Part shown: positions 61,801 through 64,000 of the stretch, in pieces
Numbering within the stretch: the first letter of the stretch is position 1
Layout: every line of letters begins with the position of its first letter
Origin: Heliocidaris erythrogramma
Lineage: Eukaryota > Echinodermata > Echinoidea > Camarodonta > Echinometridae
Reading direction: 5' to 3'
DNA length: 64,000 nt
Assembly (NCBI GenBank): GCA_025617745.1
Contig: CM046871.1
Coordinates: 36,118,722 to 36,182,721, forward strand
Notes under the pieces: generated by a model
Database searches by the model: none
What the model saw: the letters and a program-made list of their open reading frames with translations, nothing else
Told to the model about the DNA's origin: nothing
Made by a program: the position numbers and the translations under genes

Positions 61801-64000
61801 TTATTAGTTTATTCCGTATTCCAATTGCATTGCTGTATTTATATGCACAGCAAGTGATTTAAAAGCTATTATATGTACTATATCTTTACTACTTAACCTT
61901 GGGAGGGAAAAGGTCATCTCTGATCAAGGATACGTCGTCCATAAATCAATCAGATCTGAAGACATCCGAGTGTAAATGTCACTTTTGTAGATTTCAAAAC
62001 TTTCCTAACATCTCTTCCTCTAGCTCACCTATTAATAACTCACAGTGGCTTGAGACGACCATTGAGTTTTGTAATGTATGATGAGGTAGCATGCATTAAC
62101 GGAGCGTGTTATGCCCTGGTGCATGCAGGGGAGGAAACGATGGGGGAAATTAAATATTTGGGCTGATTCAGGGGAAAGGTTATTTTGAGGGTAGGAGTGT
62201 TTAATGTGTAAACTATTAAATAGATATACATTTGGGGGTGGGGCGGTGGAAGAGTGAATTTTTCTGAAGTTTAATTCCTGTATAGTCTGTTCCTTACCCT
62301 TACTTGTTGGTTTCTCTCTTTCTCTCTCTTTTTATTTTATCTTTTTTTCTATTTCTTTCACTATATCACTCTTCTATTTTTTTATCTCTTTGATTCCCTC
62401 CCCTGTGTATATTTCTGTTTGACTCTATTACTCATTTCCATCTCTTTTTTTTTTCACTTCTTTCATTCTTTCTCTTTCTCTTCTTTTTTTCTTTCTATCT
62501 CTCTCTCTTTAAAGCTATCTTTCTCTACTCTCTATCCTTTCCCCAGTCTATTTCAATCTCTCTCTATCTCTCTCTCTGTCTATCTTTCTCTTCCTTTTTC
62601 TTTTAATCTATGTATTTATCTATCCTACCTCTATCCCTCCATTCAATGATTGTCTTCAGTGATATATCTTCAGGATCTATCTTGTTTAGTCATCTTCCCA
62701 TCTATACTAATGTAGGGAAGCTACAATCAGTCATTAATAATTCATATAATGATTCATATAATGATATAATTAATTTGAAGGTTAAGCAATACATCACAAT
62801 ACAGGAAGTCATATTTCTATAATTGTAGTTACTCACTTTATCTATGATGCCAAACAAACAGATTTGTATATATGAGTACATGTGTACTCTTTTTACTTAA
62901 TGATTTTTTCTTCCCAGTTTTTACTTCATTCCTGACTGTAAACCAAGTCAGAGATATTACAATTTTCTTTCAAAAGTATAACTTTTGTTCAGTAATAGAG
63001 TTCATATTTTAATCTCTGGCATTGATAAGATGTACAAAGGATGTGTTTATACTTACTTTGCAAAGGCAGAATTAGCGTTTTGAAACGCTCATTTAAAACG
63101 CAGTTTCACAGGATACTGTTTATACGTCTTTTCTTCATGCAAATTTGGGCTCTAGCTGCACCTGGTTTTCGCAAACCTCACTGTGCATGCTACTACCAGT
63201 AGTTTATATGACATATAAACGCGTTTGCATGACATATAAACACGTTTACATGACATATAAACACGTTTACATGACATATAAACGCGTTTGCAAATGATTG
63301 TGCAGTTATGCTTCCCTAGAAACCATGTTTTTGGAGAAATGGCAATTTAAAACGCACCTTTTTGTGAGGTTCACATCAGCGTTTTAAATCGGCGATTATA
63401 GGGAAATGACTGCTGTGGACGCAACCTTGCAATGAATTAAACGTGTAACAAGAAGCTCATTCTTGCCTGATAAATGGGAGTTTAAACACACCCTAAGTCT
63501 TTCACAAGAGAGAACAGACTCAAGTAAACCTTCCTGGAACCATTAACCCGTCACTCTATTTCTGTCACTGTGTCTACAAACATCTGGTTGACCTGTTTGA
63601 AATGGTTTGTCTTTTGTTATTACACACCAGTGCCTTGTCAACAGTAGAAAATCAACTCATTCATGCATCTTTTTCTGTGTTTTCTTCCAGTACAATACCC
63701 GATGTGCCTCCCCCTCCACCACTAAGCAATGGCCTCTACAAGTCGGAATCGGCCGCTGACTCCGCCTACGACACGAGTCAACCTCCGAGCCCAGGAAAGA
63801 TCAGCACCTCGACAGCAGAGGACGATGTCTTTCATGAAGGTGAAAACGGTGCCTCATTCATCCCTCCTCCTCCGCTAGCCTTTGTCAATGGCAACACAGC
63901 GAGGAAAGAGGAAGAGGATGAATTAGCAGATTGTGGGTATGTTAGTATGAAAGATGCTCCTCCTGCACTGAAGCATTCCTTGAAGCTAGACAACAACGAG
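467..64000 (+). CDS. MYO16: Unconventional myosin-XVI (MYO16-like), partial gene, 18 exons in window
   Basis: Exons join 467-577, 1601-1894, 2660-2774, 4247-4394, 4967-5069, 5563-5752, 6028-6239, 6781-6930, 7466-7636, 8567-8642, 9134-9303, 9779-9859, 10714-10919, 11419-11521, 16957-17053, 37111-37232, 60102-60190, 63691-64000: 2748 nt, 916 codons, no stop, every junction GT-AG and in phase. Visible: P-loop GESGAGKT (residues 101-108), switch [10 protein letters not shown] (151-159), TEDS-site Glu322, switch II DIFGFE (377-382), basic loop 2 (about 540-605), HFVRCIKPN actin-binding region, SH1-type helix, one IQ motif [11 protein letters not shown] (740-750), then a polyproline tail with YVSM. 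Class XVI is favoured over class III because the junction CQKVIRGFL, the [15 protein letters not shown] stretch and the tail with PPPPP and YxxM motifs match what I remember of vertebrate MYO16. Known MYO16 is a neuronal, actin-associated protein acting as a PP1 and PI3K adaptor. Both gene ends are outside the window. Confidence 0.9.
578..1600 (+). other. Intron 1
   Basis: AT-rich, with an AAAT tetranucleotide repeat at about 1464-1490. No further feature seen. Confidence 0.85.
1601..1894 (+). CDS. MYO16: MYO16 exon 2: P-loop (Walker A) of motor
   Basis: Residues 38-135, 98 codons, phase 0 to 0; acceptor ttgatag, donor gttagt. Begins [20 protein letters not shown] and holds the ATP-binding P-loop GESGAGKTE at 1790-1816. 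The P-loop is canonical, so nucleotide binding is expected. GC is clearly higher than in the flanking introns, as in all motor exons here. Confidence 0.93.
1895..2659 (+). other. Intron 2
   Basis: Begins with a short repeated phrase (atgggct(a/t)gta, 1910-1965) and carries the CT-rich microsatellite at 2061-2205. Confidence 0.85.
2063..2205 (+). repeat. (CT)n microsatellite
   Basis: About 140 bp of CT dinucleotides with sparse interruptions (TTGC, TATC). Produces spurious Leu/Ser frames. Confidence 0.95.
2660..2774 (+). CDS. MYO16: MYO16 exon 3: switch I
   Basis: Residues 136-173 plus one base (phase 1 end). Acceptor cttttgcag, donor gtgagt. Encodes [20 protein letters not shown] followed by [10 protein letters not shown]. 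Switch [10 protein letters not shown] lies at 2705-2731 and keeps all residues expected for ATP hydrolysis, including Arg156. Confidence 0.93.
2887..3155. mobile_element. Palindromic MITE-like element
   Basis: Terminal inverted repeats of about 30 bp: taccatcatttgcaaaagtt at 2887 and its complement aacttttgcaaatgatggta ending 3155. No reading frame; about 270 bp, inside intron 3. Confidence 0.75.
3262..3392 (-). mobile_element. tRNA-derived SINE fragment
   Basis: On the minus strand, ggggtctattggagaaggct resembles an A box and ggtccagggttcaatccttg a pol III B box (GGTTCAATCC-type), spaced as in tRNA. No intact tRNA fold is claimed. Followed by a ttgtccaagg-type body typical of marine invertebrate SINEs. 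Confidence 0.55.
3742..3990. mobile_element. Nested MITEs: GGCCCG palindrome inside an older GAGAGCC-type hairpin
   Basis: The inner element 3792-3956 has inverted ends ggcccgaatt / aattcgggcc and internal palindromic ggtttaaacc units. It interrupts an older copy of the hairpin family whose right arm is gagttaatgcctctatggct (3959-3978) and left arm ttctaagagcctgat (about 3747). The inner element is clear; the outer one is degenerate. Confidence 0.6.
4005..4151. mobile_element. MITE, GGGCCC-ended palindrome (TTTCATAAAACTTGTTATC type)
   Basis: Left gggccccgtttcataaaact, right its imperfect complement (agttttacgaaacgggccc). The centre (gctctcagccaagcagatgc, agtagcttataacag) is shared with the elements at 43541 and 60909, while the ends resemble those at 35841 and 39342. 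Confidence 0.75.
4247..4394 (+). CDS. MYO16: MYO16 exon 4: upper 50K segment (YLLEKSR)
   Basis: Residues 174-222 plus two bases. Acceptor gataatag, donor gtaaat. Reads [20 protein letters not shown] then [23 protein letters not shown], the conserved segment after switch I. A pyrimidine tract upstream of the acceptor is weak, but phase and homology fix the start. Confidence 0.92.
4395..4966 (+). other. Intron 4
   Basis: AT-rich; one T-run/G-run tract at 4626-4669. Nothing else. Confidence 0.8.
4967..5069 (+). CDS. MYO16: MYO16 exon 5: motor segment
   Basis: Residues 223-257; completes Arg223 across the junction and ends phase 0 at donor gtaagt. Acceptor ttctgacag. Reads [20 protein letters not shown] then [15 protein letters not shown], matching the conserved (F)xxxxxALxxIGF region of myosin motors. 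Confidence 0.9.
5070..5562 (+). other. Intron 5
   Basis: AT-rich, no recognised feature. Confidence 0.8.
5563..5752 (+). CDS. MYO16: MYO16 exon 6: motor HO-helix region
   Basis: Residues 258-320 plus one base. Acceptor ttcctcacag, donor gtaaat. Reads [20 protein letters not shown], the conserved AILHLGxxxF motif region of myosins, then [20 protein letters not shown] and TTYTRG. Confidence 0.92.
6028..6239 (+). CDS. MYO16: MYO16 exon 7: TEDS site and switch II
   Basis: Residues 321-391, phase 1 to 0. Acceptor tcttttag, donor gtacta. The TEDS position, 16 residues before the DAL(T)K motif, is Glu322 (codon 6030-6032), so actin-activated ATPase would not need phosphorylation at this site. [20 protein letters not shown] is followed by [15 protein letters not shown], with switch II DIFGFE. 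Confidence 0.94.
6240..7465 (+). other. Introns 7 (6240-6780) and 8 (6931-7465) around exon 8
   Basis: Plain AT-rich intron sequence on both sides of exon 8. No repeats or open frames of note. Confidence 0.8.
6781..6930 (+). CDS. MYO16: MYO16 exon 8: relay helix
   Basis: Residues 392-441, phase 0 to 0. Acceptor tctcattag, donor gtaaga. Reads [20 protein letters not shown] then [12 protein letters not shown], the typical relay helix after NSFEQ. The myosin-family residues N-N-E-Q-L-Q are kept. Confidence 0.94.
7466..7636 (+). CDS. MYO16: MYO16 exon 9: lower 50K domain
   Basis: Residues 442-498, phase 0 to 0. Acceptor acatgcag, donor gtaaga. Reads [20 protein letters not shown], matching the xGxxxLLDEExxxPxGT motif, and ends FSVLHYAGI, the conserved F.I.HYAG strand. 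Confidence 0.93.
7637..9133 (+). other. Introns 9 (7637-8566) and 10 (8643-9133) around exon 10
   Basis: AT-rich, no clear repeat family or reading frame; a local palindrome cgtatggccatacg at 7852-7865. Confidence 0.75.
8567..8642 (+). CDS. MYO16: MYO16 exon 10: post-HYAG strand
   Basis: Residues 499-523 plus one base. Acceptor ttcactttcag, donor gtaagt. Reads [20 protein letters not shown] then LFTMK, the V.Y.V.GFLEKN.D.L motif. Confidence 0.93.
9134..9303 (+). CDS. MYO16: MYO16 exon 11: start of extended basic loop 2
   Basis: Residues 524-580, phase 1 to 0. Acceptor ctttttgcag, donor gtatgt. Starts [20 protein letters not shown], then an Arg/Lys/Ser-rich stretch ([15 protein letters not shown]). 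This is an insertion at loop 2, the actin-contacting surface loop, and is rich in basic residues and potential phosphosites. Confidence 0.88.
9304..9778 (+). other. Intron 11
   Basis: Pyrimidine-rich (9400-9710, T/C with many tctctct), otherwise empty. Confidence 0.8.
9779..9859 (+). CDS. MYO16: MYO16 exon 12: loop 2 end, possible cassette
   Basis: Residues 581-607, 81 nt, phase 0 to 0; acceptor ttttatag, donor gtgagc. Reads [20 protein letters not shown] then TVLFHFK. The C-terminal TVLFHFK resembles the T(V)xxxF(K) strand that leads into the actin-binding helix. Symmetric phase means skipping keeps the frame. Confidence 0.85.
9860..10713 (+). other. Intron 12 with interspersed-repeat fragment
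   Basis: Contains the repeat at 10329-10680; the rest is unremarkable. Confidence 0.75.
10329..10680 (-). mobile_element. SINE/retroposon-like fragment with AAT tail
   Basis: (AAT)n at 10329-10352 followed by cttatatagcgccaaatcca and ctcaaggcgc, the same tail pattern as the SINE at 49775-50125 (tattgcgccggtatcc...ctcatggcgc). Downstream text (ccataatttaggacacgcgt) resembles a widespread invertebrate interspersed repeat. Orientation is inferred from the AAT tail. Confidence 0.45.
10714..10919 (+). CDS. MYO16: MYO16 exon 13: actin-binding and SH1 helix
   Basis: Residues 608-675 plus two bases. Acceptor ctttttcag, donor gtcaga (non-consensus but in phase). Reads [32 protein letters not shown], then [20 protein letters not shown], the SH2/SH1 helix region. 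Immediately after the donor an ATTAG-type repeat begins. Confidence 0.93.
10925..11265. repeat. Degenerate AGATT(A/T)GATT minisatellite, intron 13
   Basis: Dense repeats of attagatt/ggatta, including a near-exact 31-bp tandem unit (attacgtgagattagattta...) at about 10954-11015. It begins a few bases after the exon 13 donor. Confidence 0.85.
11419..11521 (+). CDS. MYO16: MYO16 exon 14: converter
   Basis: Residues 676-710; Arg676 is split across the junction. Acceptor ttgtttag, donor gtaaga. Reads [20 protein letters not shown] then [15 protein letters not shown], corresponding to the converter (F..RY..L .. W..G). Confidence 0.9.
12585..13195. mobile_element. Long palindromic element (611 bp) with TTAA ends
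   Basis: Starts ttaaaggccaagtccaccct and ends agggtggacttggcctttaa. Arms of about 220-240 bp are near-perfect complements (catttgcatactgagcagg, gtgacgtcac, gttttgcgaaattaagcaaa in both). Spacer 12800-12970 is less conserved. TTAA at both ends suggests a piggyBac-type target site. No transposase. Confidence 0.9.
13998..14074. mobile_element. Short hairpin MITE (GAGAGCCAGAAGG family)
   Basis: Arms gtttagagccagaagggtgt and gtccttctggctctcaac flank a short AT loop (gttaattcatatgatttaacacagagttaat, split by pairing). Same family as the copies near 23342, 38927, 40488, 42901, 44066, 44888 and 53700. Confidence 0.8.
15000..15535. repeat. CCACACC minisatellite with 139-bp higher-order repeat
   Basis: Runs of accccaccacaccccacccc. 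The phrase accgtccattgatcttacct occurs at 15261 and again at 15400, period 139 bp, each followed by tctactggtctggcttaacg. A third degenerate unit follows about 15530-15570. Confidence 0.9.
16358..16400. mobile_element. Half copy of the GAGAGCCAGAAGG hairpin
   Basis: gtctgttgagagccagaagg is present, without a matching right arm nearby. Confidence 0.55.
16957..17053 (+). CDS. MYO16: MYO16 exon 15: end of converter, start of lever
   Basis: Residues 711-742 plus one base. Acceptor ctgtttgtttag, donor gtaagt. Reads [20 protein letters not shown] then [17 protein letters not shown] is the conserved motif just before IQ motifs. The YWHxxxL sequence resembles MYO16 as I recall it. Confidence 0.92.
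18700..18736. mobile_element. Half copy of hairpin MITE family
   Basis: Right-arm text ataatgcccttctggctctt aacac at about 18708-18731 only. Confidence 0.5.
20370..20765. repeat. CT-rich low-complexity tract with poly-C runs
   Basis: Mixed tctctct, ccccccc (20586-20599, 20676-20687) and tgtctgtctg. The Leu/Ser/Pro frames here are artefacts. Confidence 0.9.
20840..20935 (+). promoter_or_regulatory. Short CpG-rich island inside intron 15
   Basis: About 95 bp with dense CpG (ggcggtggcgaccgtcagca, gaggcgcgtggctggtcgaa) directly after a CT-rich tract, standing out in an AT-rich intron. Lies 1.3 kb upstream of the candidate first exon at 22183. May mark a promoter or a TE remnant. Confidence 0.2.
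22183..22222 (+). CDS. Candidate alternative first exon ([13 protein letters not shown]) in intron 15
   Basis: ATG in strong context (A at -3, G at +4), in-frame TAA two codons upstream (22177-22179), 13 basic codons, then perfect donor gtaagt at 22223. It ends phase 1, the phase exon 16 requires, giving [13 protein letters not shown] followed by VIRGFLVRR. This would make a motor-less protein starting at the IQ motif. No homology; chance cannot be excluded. Confidence 0.35.
22685..22725. repeat. Short interstitial telomere-like tract (CCCTAA)n
   Basis: ctaaccctaaccctaaccct at about 22700-22720, roughly three and a half units, flanked by degenerate units (ccctagacccagcccc). Confidence 0.7.
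22932..23059. repeat. 64-bp tandem duplication
   Basis: gcactcataactattctcaa...ggtgtctggtttca occurs at 22932-22995 and again at 22996-23059 with about two mismatches (recent event). Confidence 0.95.
23342..23583. mobile_element. Three hairpin MITEs in tandem
   Basis: Three consecutive copies: 23346-23413 (left arm tgttgagagccagaagggca), 23421-23490 (tgtttggaaccaaaagggca) and 23500-23578 (gagagccagaaggatgttaa). Each has its complementary right arm ending in ggctct/ggctcc. Arm variants differ between copies but match within each copy. Confidence 0.8.
24370..24730. repeat. GA/poly-G simple tracts
   Basis: gagagagagagag at 24376-24393, then ggggggagggggggggg at 24470-24494, (cagacaga) and another GA tract at 24709-24726. 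Confidence 0.9.
25420..25657. mobile_element. MITE with GGTGTTA-rich palindromic interior
   Basis: Ends cactgcaaaaactggggtgt and ggtgttaactggtgtacat-type complement up to cacagtttttgctgtg. Interior is many alternating ggtgtta / taacacc units, for example gttggtgttaatagaggacc matched by ggtcctctatgtacaccag. Confidence 0.8.
25849..26078. repeat. (GA)n and 28-bp poly-G tract
   Basis: GA-rich with a repeated phrase gagaaaaagatggggatggt at 25912 and 25963, ending in an uninterrupted G run at about 26047-26074. The Pro/Ser/Leu frames on the minus strand are artefacts. Confidence 0.95.
28100..28745. mobile_element. GC-rich probable DNA-transposon remnant
   Basis: Abrupt rise in GC and CpG over about 640 bp in AT-rich intron. 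Phrases such as cagctgtgcgatggccgtgc and tagctgtggggttgccgtgg are internally repeated and partly complementary. Frames here overlap on both strands without homology. Boundaries uncertain. Confidence 0.4.
30955..30980. repeat. (GA)n microsatellite
   Basis: agagaggaagagagagagag agagac. Confidence 0.85.
32206..32242 (+). CDS. Candidate alternative first exon ([12 protein letters not shown]) in intron 15
   Basis: ATG with A at -3, in-frame TAA upstream at 32155-32157, 12 codons, donor gtaatt at 32243, phase 1 as needed by exon 16. Product would start [12 protein letters not shown] then [15 protein letters not shown] resembles a basophilic-kinase site. The preceding about 200 bp (31975-32200) is GC-richer than the surrounding intron and carries TGACGATGTCA, which could be a promoter element. 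Confidence 0.35.
33236..33345. repeat. CT-rich microsatellite
   Basis: ctctctcctctctctcctct and variants. The matching frames on both strands are artefacts. Confidence 0.9.
33376..33726. mobile_element. MITE with poly-G/poly-C ended inverted repeats
   Basis: Begins aattactccccggggggg and ends ccccccccgggaattactc. Interior repeats cttagacatgggt twice (33475, 33606) and gactttttgagaag/gtgactttttgaag. Confidence 0.75.
33850..34462. mobile_element. Degenerate long palindromic element
   Basis: Arms about 33870-34130 and 34200-34460 are imperfect complements: gacacttttgattgttaata vs attattaaatatcaaaagtg; ctaattaaatatt vs aatatttaattag; tgtaacagtaattaattcag vs tgaattaattactgtcacac. Older than the 12585 element. 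Confidence 0.65.
35841..36000. mobile_element. MITE, GGGCCCTGTTGCATAAAACTT family
   Basis: Left gggccctgttgcataaaact, right aagttttattcaacagggccc-type complement; centre gattttgattggctgttgag. Second copy at 39342-39481. Confidence 0.85.
36163..36764. mobile_element. 602-bp MITE with 20-bp perfect TIR
   Basis: gaattcacaaagtggcacaa at 36163-36182 and its exact complement ttgtgccactttgtgaattc at 36745-36764. Interior repeats cacttcatgaa and cacgaagtgacaca. No protein recognised inside. Confidence 0.85.
37111..37232 (+). CDS. MYO16: MYO16 exon 16: single IQ motif
   Basis: Residues 743-783, phase 1 to 0. Acceptor ttgtttggcag, donor gttagt. With the end of exon 15 it forms [11 protein letters not shown], a light-chain or calmodulin-binding IQ motif. 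Then [20 protein letters not shown] and [14 protein letters not shown], a short amphipathic post-IQ helix. Only one IQ is present, as in MYO16. Confidence 0.92.
38165..38187. repeat. Short telomere-like tract (TTAGGG)n
   Basis: tttagggttagggttaggt, about three units. Confidence 0.6.
38334..38399 (+). CDS. MYO16: Candidate cassette exon, acidic (EEKEEEEEE)
   Basis: Sixty-six nt, phase 0 to 0, fitting between exon 16 (ends phase 0) and exon 17 (starts phase 0). Acceptor gctttttttttttgttaataag has a strong T tract, donor is perfect gtaagt. Encodes [22 protein letters not shown]. No homology recognised, and direct 16-to-17 joining looks conserved, so this would be an optional, lineage-specific exon. 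It could also be chance. Confidence 0.45.
38554..38600. repeat. (TA)n microsatellite
   Basis: Uninterrupted TA/AT repeat of about 46 bp. Confidence 0.95.
38927..39002. mobile_element. Hairpin MITE, GAGCCAGAAGG family
   Basis: tgtttagagccagaagggta ... gaattaatgccctaatggct ttcaaca, followed by atgatat matching atatcat at the left. Confidence 0.75.
39113..39196. mobile_element. Hairpin MITE, divergent copy
   Basis: gtctgtttggagctagaagg ... ttcttcccttctgactctca acagac. Confidence 0.65.
39342..39481. mobile_element. MITE, second GGGCCC..TTGCATAAAACT copy
   Basis: gggcccccgttgcataaaac ... gataagttttatgcaactgg gccc, with centre gattttgattggctattgag as at 35841-36000. Confidence 0.85.
40486..40572. 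mobile_element. Hairpin MITE, near-perfect copy
   Basis: atatcgtctgttgagagaca ... ggctctcagacgatat; internal ggcattaactc and gagttaatgcc pair exactly. Confidence 0.85.
40880..41060 (+). promoter_or_regulatory. GC-richer non-repetitive stretch, possible regulatory element
   Basis: Contains several CpGs (tcggtccgttgtcctcgcac, gccggcgggaaatatgcaat) and a CT tract ending in ccag. All three frames after that acceptor-like AG hit a stop before a usable donor, so it is not an exon as read. Could be an enhancer or a promoter for the candidate exon at 41221. Confidence 0.2.
41221..41253 (+). CDS. Candidate alternative first exon ([11 protein letters not shown]) in intron 16
   Basis: ATG (weak context, C at -3) after in-frame TAA at 41212-41214, 11 codons, donor cag|gtaatc, ending phase 0 as exon 17 requires. 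It sits downstream of an unusual non-repeat, GC-richer stretch (40900-41060). Weakest of the candidate first exons. Confidence 0.22.
42008..42062. mobile_element. Truncated hairpin MITE
   Basis: tgagagacagaagggtttaa ... cagagttatcgggctt; the right arm is lost after gggc. Confidence 0.5.
42165..42495. repeat. (CTA/CTT/CTG)n trinucleotide repeat
   Basis: About 250 bp of ctactgctactt-type triplets interrupted by the hairpin at 42220-42296. The poly-Leu and Glu/Val frames are artefacts. Confidence 0.95.
42220..42296. mobile_element. 77-bp hairpin MITE inserted in trinucleotide repeat
   Basis: gggcaattccgtggtaacgg ... ccattaccgtgaaattgccc with aaggaca/tgtcctt continuing the stem. The flanking ctactg repeats resume exactly after it. 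Confidence 0.85.
42901..42984. mobile_element. Hairpin MITE copy
   Basis: gtctactgagagacagaagg ... acacccttctggctctcaac. Confidence 0.8.
43541..43674. mobile_element. MITE, GAGCGTTTCATCAAG family
   Basis: gagcgtttcatcaagcattt ... aaaacgcttgatgaaacact. Central ctgattggctgagagcaaat. A second copy lies at 60909-61042. Confidence 0.85.
43983..44180. repeat. 198-bp direct repeat, copy 1
   Basis: Starts ctcaagcccaacccataact and ends agttaattacctatt. Identical to 44805-45002 apart from about one base (gggatt vs ggggtt). It contains a hairpin MITE (44066-44147). Confidence 0.95.
44186..44804. mobile_element. Interspersed element, copy A
   Basis: 44186-44696 is the reverse complement of 50449-50940 (about 90% by eye). 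The match resumes at 44791-44804 (aagtcctatccaaac), so about 95 bp (44697-44790, with an A run and aattaattaatt) is extra in this copy. No frame. Confidence 0.85.
44805..45002. repeat. 198-bp direct repeat, copy 2
   Basis: Second copy of 43983-44180, flanking element copy A on its right. Confidence 0.95.
45054..45372. mobile_element. MITE with TACTGTAAAC ends
   Basis: tactgtaaacgctgttattt ... catgtttacagta; CpG-rich interior with gcgcgc-type words (cgcgctg, gaagcgcgc). The long frame here (44890-45291) is an artefact of the element. Confidence 0.7.
45740..45752. repeat. Poly-C run
   Basis: Fifteen or so C bases, as seen after palindromic elements elsewhere in the window. Confidence 0.8.
47028..47226. 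repeat. About 78-bp tandem repeat, 2.6 copies
   Basis: gatataacaaggtaattttt starts at 47029, 47105 and 47184; each is followed by ggtcccaagtctttatgttc-type text. Confidence 0.9.
49428..49476. repeat. (GA)n microsatellite
   Basis: gagagagaaagagagggagg then gagagagagagagag. Confidence 0.9.
49775..50128 (-). mobile_element. tRNA-derived SINE
   Basis: Read on the minus strand, it starts gaggtgttgtggatcagtgg (A-box-like) and continues to gtccggagttcgaatcccac (B box GGTTCGAATCC-type), spaced as in a tRNA (50053-50125). The body follows, ending in an AATAAT tail at 49781-49793. No functional tRNA: it serves as a pol III promoter remnant. Confidence 0.8.
50449..50940. mobile_element. Interspersed element, copy B (inverted relative to copy A)
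   Basis: gcaaatgcaggtctttattt ... ttatttctgaaagtatttta is the reverse complement of 44186-44696. No coding capacity. Confidence 0.85.
51060..52663 (+). promoter_or_regulatory. GC-richer, promoter/5'UTR-like region before the HQYPS exon
   Basis: Composition rises well above the intron average between about 51060 and 51900, with many CpGs (gcgtccgctgcgctaaccga), a CCAATCA motif at about 51619-51625, and pyrimidine-rich stretches (ttcttcttcagtctctcctt at about 51507) like initiator/TOP sites. No long reading frame. Reads as an alternative promoter with a long 5' leader to the ATG at 52664. Inference only. Confidence 0.35.
52664..53251 (+). CDS. Coding exon with HQYPS repeats; likely alternative first exon of MYO16 tail isoform
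   Basis: Open frame of 196 codons from ATG at 52664 (A at -3) to donor gtatgt at 53252, ending phase 0 exactly as exon 17 needs. In-frame TAA at 52628 closes it upstream. The protein is low-complexity: [16 protein letters not shown], four HQYPS units, Gly/Pro/Tyr-rich stretch, HHHH, Gln-rich ([15 protein letters not shown]), a Ser8 run, then [19 protein letters not shown]. The HQYPS copies differ only by cac/cat and agc/agt, silent in this frame, which supports translation. Upstream 51060-51900 is GC-richer and promoter-like. Alternatively an internal exon: a C-rich acceptor-like site just before TAC CCC would be phase 0 from exon 16. Confidence 0.68.
53370..53640. repeat. CT-rich low-complexity tract
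   Basis: ctctctctctctctctcttt and T/C-rich text soon after the donor at 53252. Confidence 0.9.
53700..53792. mobile_element. Hairpin MITE, well-preserved copy
   Basis: atatcatgtgttgagggcca ... cttctggctctcaacacatg; ggcgttaac pairs with gttagcgcc-type text. Confidence 0.85.
55561..55615. repeat. 35-bp palindrome flanked by 10-bp direct repeats
   Basis: aggaagtactaggcaagctt followed by gcctagtacctcctt (centre AAG|CTT), with ggtcatgtca on both sides (55561-55570 and 55606-55615). Confidence 0.85.
55756..55958. repeat. (CT)n/(CCCT)n microsatellite
   Basis: tctctctctctctctctctc and ccctccctccctccct blocks for 200 bp. The Ser/Leu/Pro and Arg/Glu frames are artefacts. Confidence 0.95.
58069..58600. 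mobile_element. MITE with GGTGGGTTTTCACGAGGCATGC ends
   Basis: ggtgggttttcacgaggcat at 58069 and its imperfect complement gcatgcctcgtgaaaacaca cca at the right end; interior with no recognised frame. Confidence 0.8.
58987..59022 (+). CDS. Candidate alternative first exon with myristoylation-type start ([12 protein letters not shown])
   Basis: ATG in strong context (aaaATGG), 12 codons, donor aag|gtaagc, ending phase 0 as exon 17 (1.1 kb downstream) requires. MGLSSSKK fits the N-myristoylation pattern (Gly2, Ser6) followed by a basic patch. A good acceptor (tttttctgcttcag) lies at 58964, so this may be a second exon behind a non-coding one. Would encode a membrane-anchored tail-only isoform. 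Confidence 0.4.
59049..59105. repeat. Perfect 23-bp inverted repeat (hairpin), 11-nt loop
   Basis: aattgaagagagttaatcag tt at 59050-59071 pairs without mismatch with 59083-59104; loop gtctcacgatt; one further T-A pair outside. Confidence 0.9.
59860..59911. repeat. 26-bp exact tandem duplication
   Basis: gcattaggggtgtgctgcat aaagtt occurs twice in a row. Confidence 0.95.
60102..60190 (+). CDS. MYO16: MYO16 exon 17: post-IQ helical segment
   Basis: Residues 784-812 plus two bases. Acceptor follows a CT-rich tract (ttcccatgatgcag), donor gtgaga. Reads [20 protein letters not shown] then VAESEESRM, a charged helical stretch. Joining directly to exon 16 gives a segment like the QNxSDxAREND region that follows the IQ in vertebrate MYO16, as I recall it. 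Confidence 0.8.
60245..60497. mobile_element. GGCCCG-ended palindromic MITE
   Basis: ggcccgtattctgaactccg ... cggagttcagaatacgggcc; interior ttaaactccagtctaagtta and complements (tagactggagtttaagttaa). Confidence 0.85.
60909..61042. mobile_element. MITE, GAGCGT(GT)TTCATCAAG family, second copy
   Basis: gagcgtgtttcatcaagtgt ... aaaacacttgatgaaacgct; the same centre (gcatctgattgcctgagagc) as at 43541. Confidence 0.85.
62307..62610. repeat. T/C-rich low-complexity tract
   Basis: tttctctctttctctctctt-type sequence throughout. The frame of 76 residues here is an artefact. Confidence 0.9.
63038..63494. mobile_element. MITE-like element with GTGTTTA ends and AAAACGC motifs
   Basis: Left aggatgtgtttatactt, right gagtttaaacacaccct (imperfect). 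Interior has several gcgttt(a/t)aa and ttaaaacgc words and the 21-bp minisatellite. Ends 200 bp before exon 18. Confidence 0.6.
63209..63292. repeat. 21-bp minisatellite, four copies
   Basis: tgacatataaacgcgtttgc a starts at 63209, 63230, 63251 and 63272. The outer copies have gcgtttgca, the inner ones acgtttaca. Confidence 0.95.
63691..64000 (+). CDS. MYO16: MYO16 exon 18 (open at window end): proline-rich tail with YxxM
   Basis: Residues 813-916, still open at 64000. Acceptor tgtgttttcttccag. Contains [10 protein letters not shown] (residues 818-827), [10 protein letters not shown] (868-877), a QPPSPG motif, and DCGYVSMK (893-900). Polyproline stretches are typical SH3, EVH1 or profilin ligands. 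YVSM fits the YxxM consensus for the p85 SH2 domains of PI3-kinase, which vertebrate MYO16 and the related NYAP proteins bind. High GC compared with the introns. Continues beyond the window. Confidence 0.88.

Larger units (their letters stand above)
60191..63690 (+). other. Intron 17 (3.5 kb)
   Basis: Holds MITEs at 60245-60497, 60909-61042 and 63038-63494, and a pyrimidine tract at 62307-62610. 61045-62300 and 62640-63030 show nothing recognisable. Confidence 0.8.

Noticed and set aside
61899..62081. 60-residue frame [11 protein letters not shown]..
   Set aside because: No ATG, no matching acceptor/donor pair in phase between exons 17 and 18.
1..64000. Class III myosin instead of class XVI
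   Set aside because: No kinase domain visible in the window (it would lie upstream), but the single IQ, the IQ junction residues and the polyproline/YxxM tail fit class XVI better. A phylogeny with the full gene would decide.
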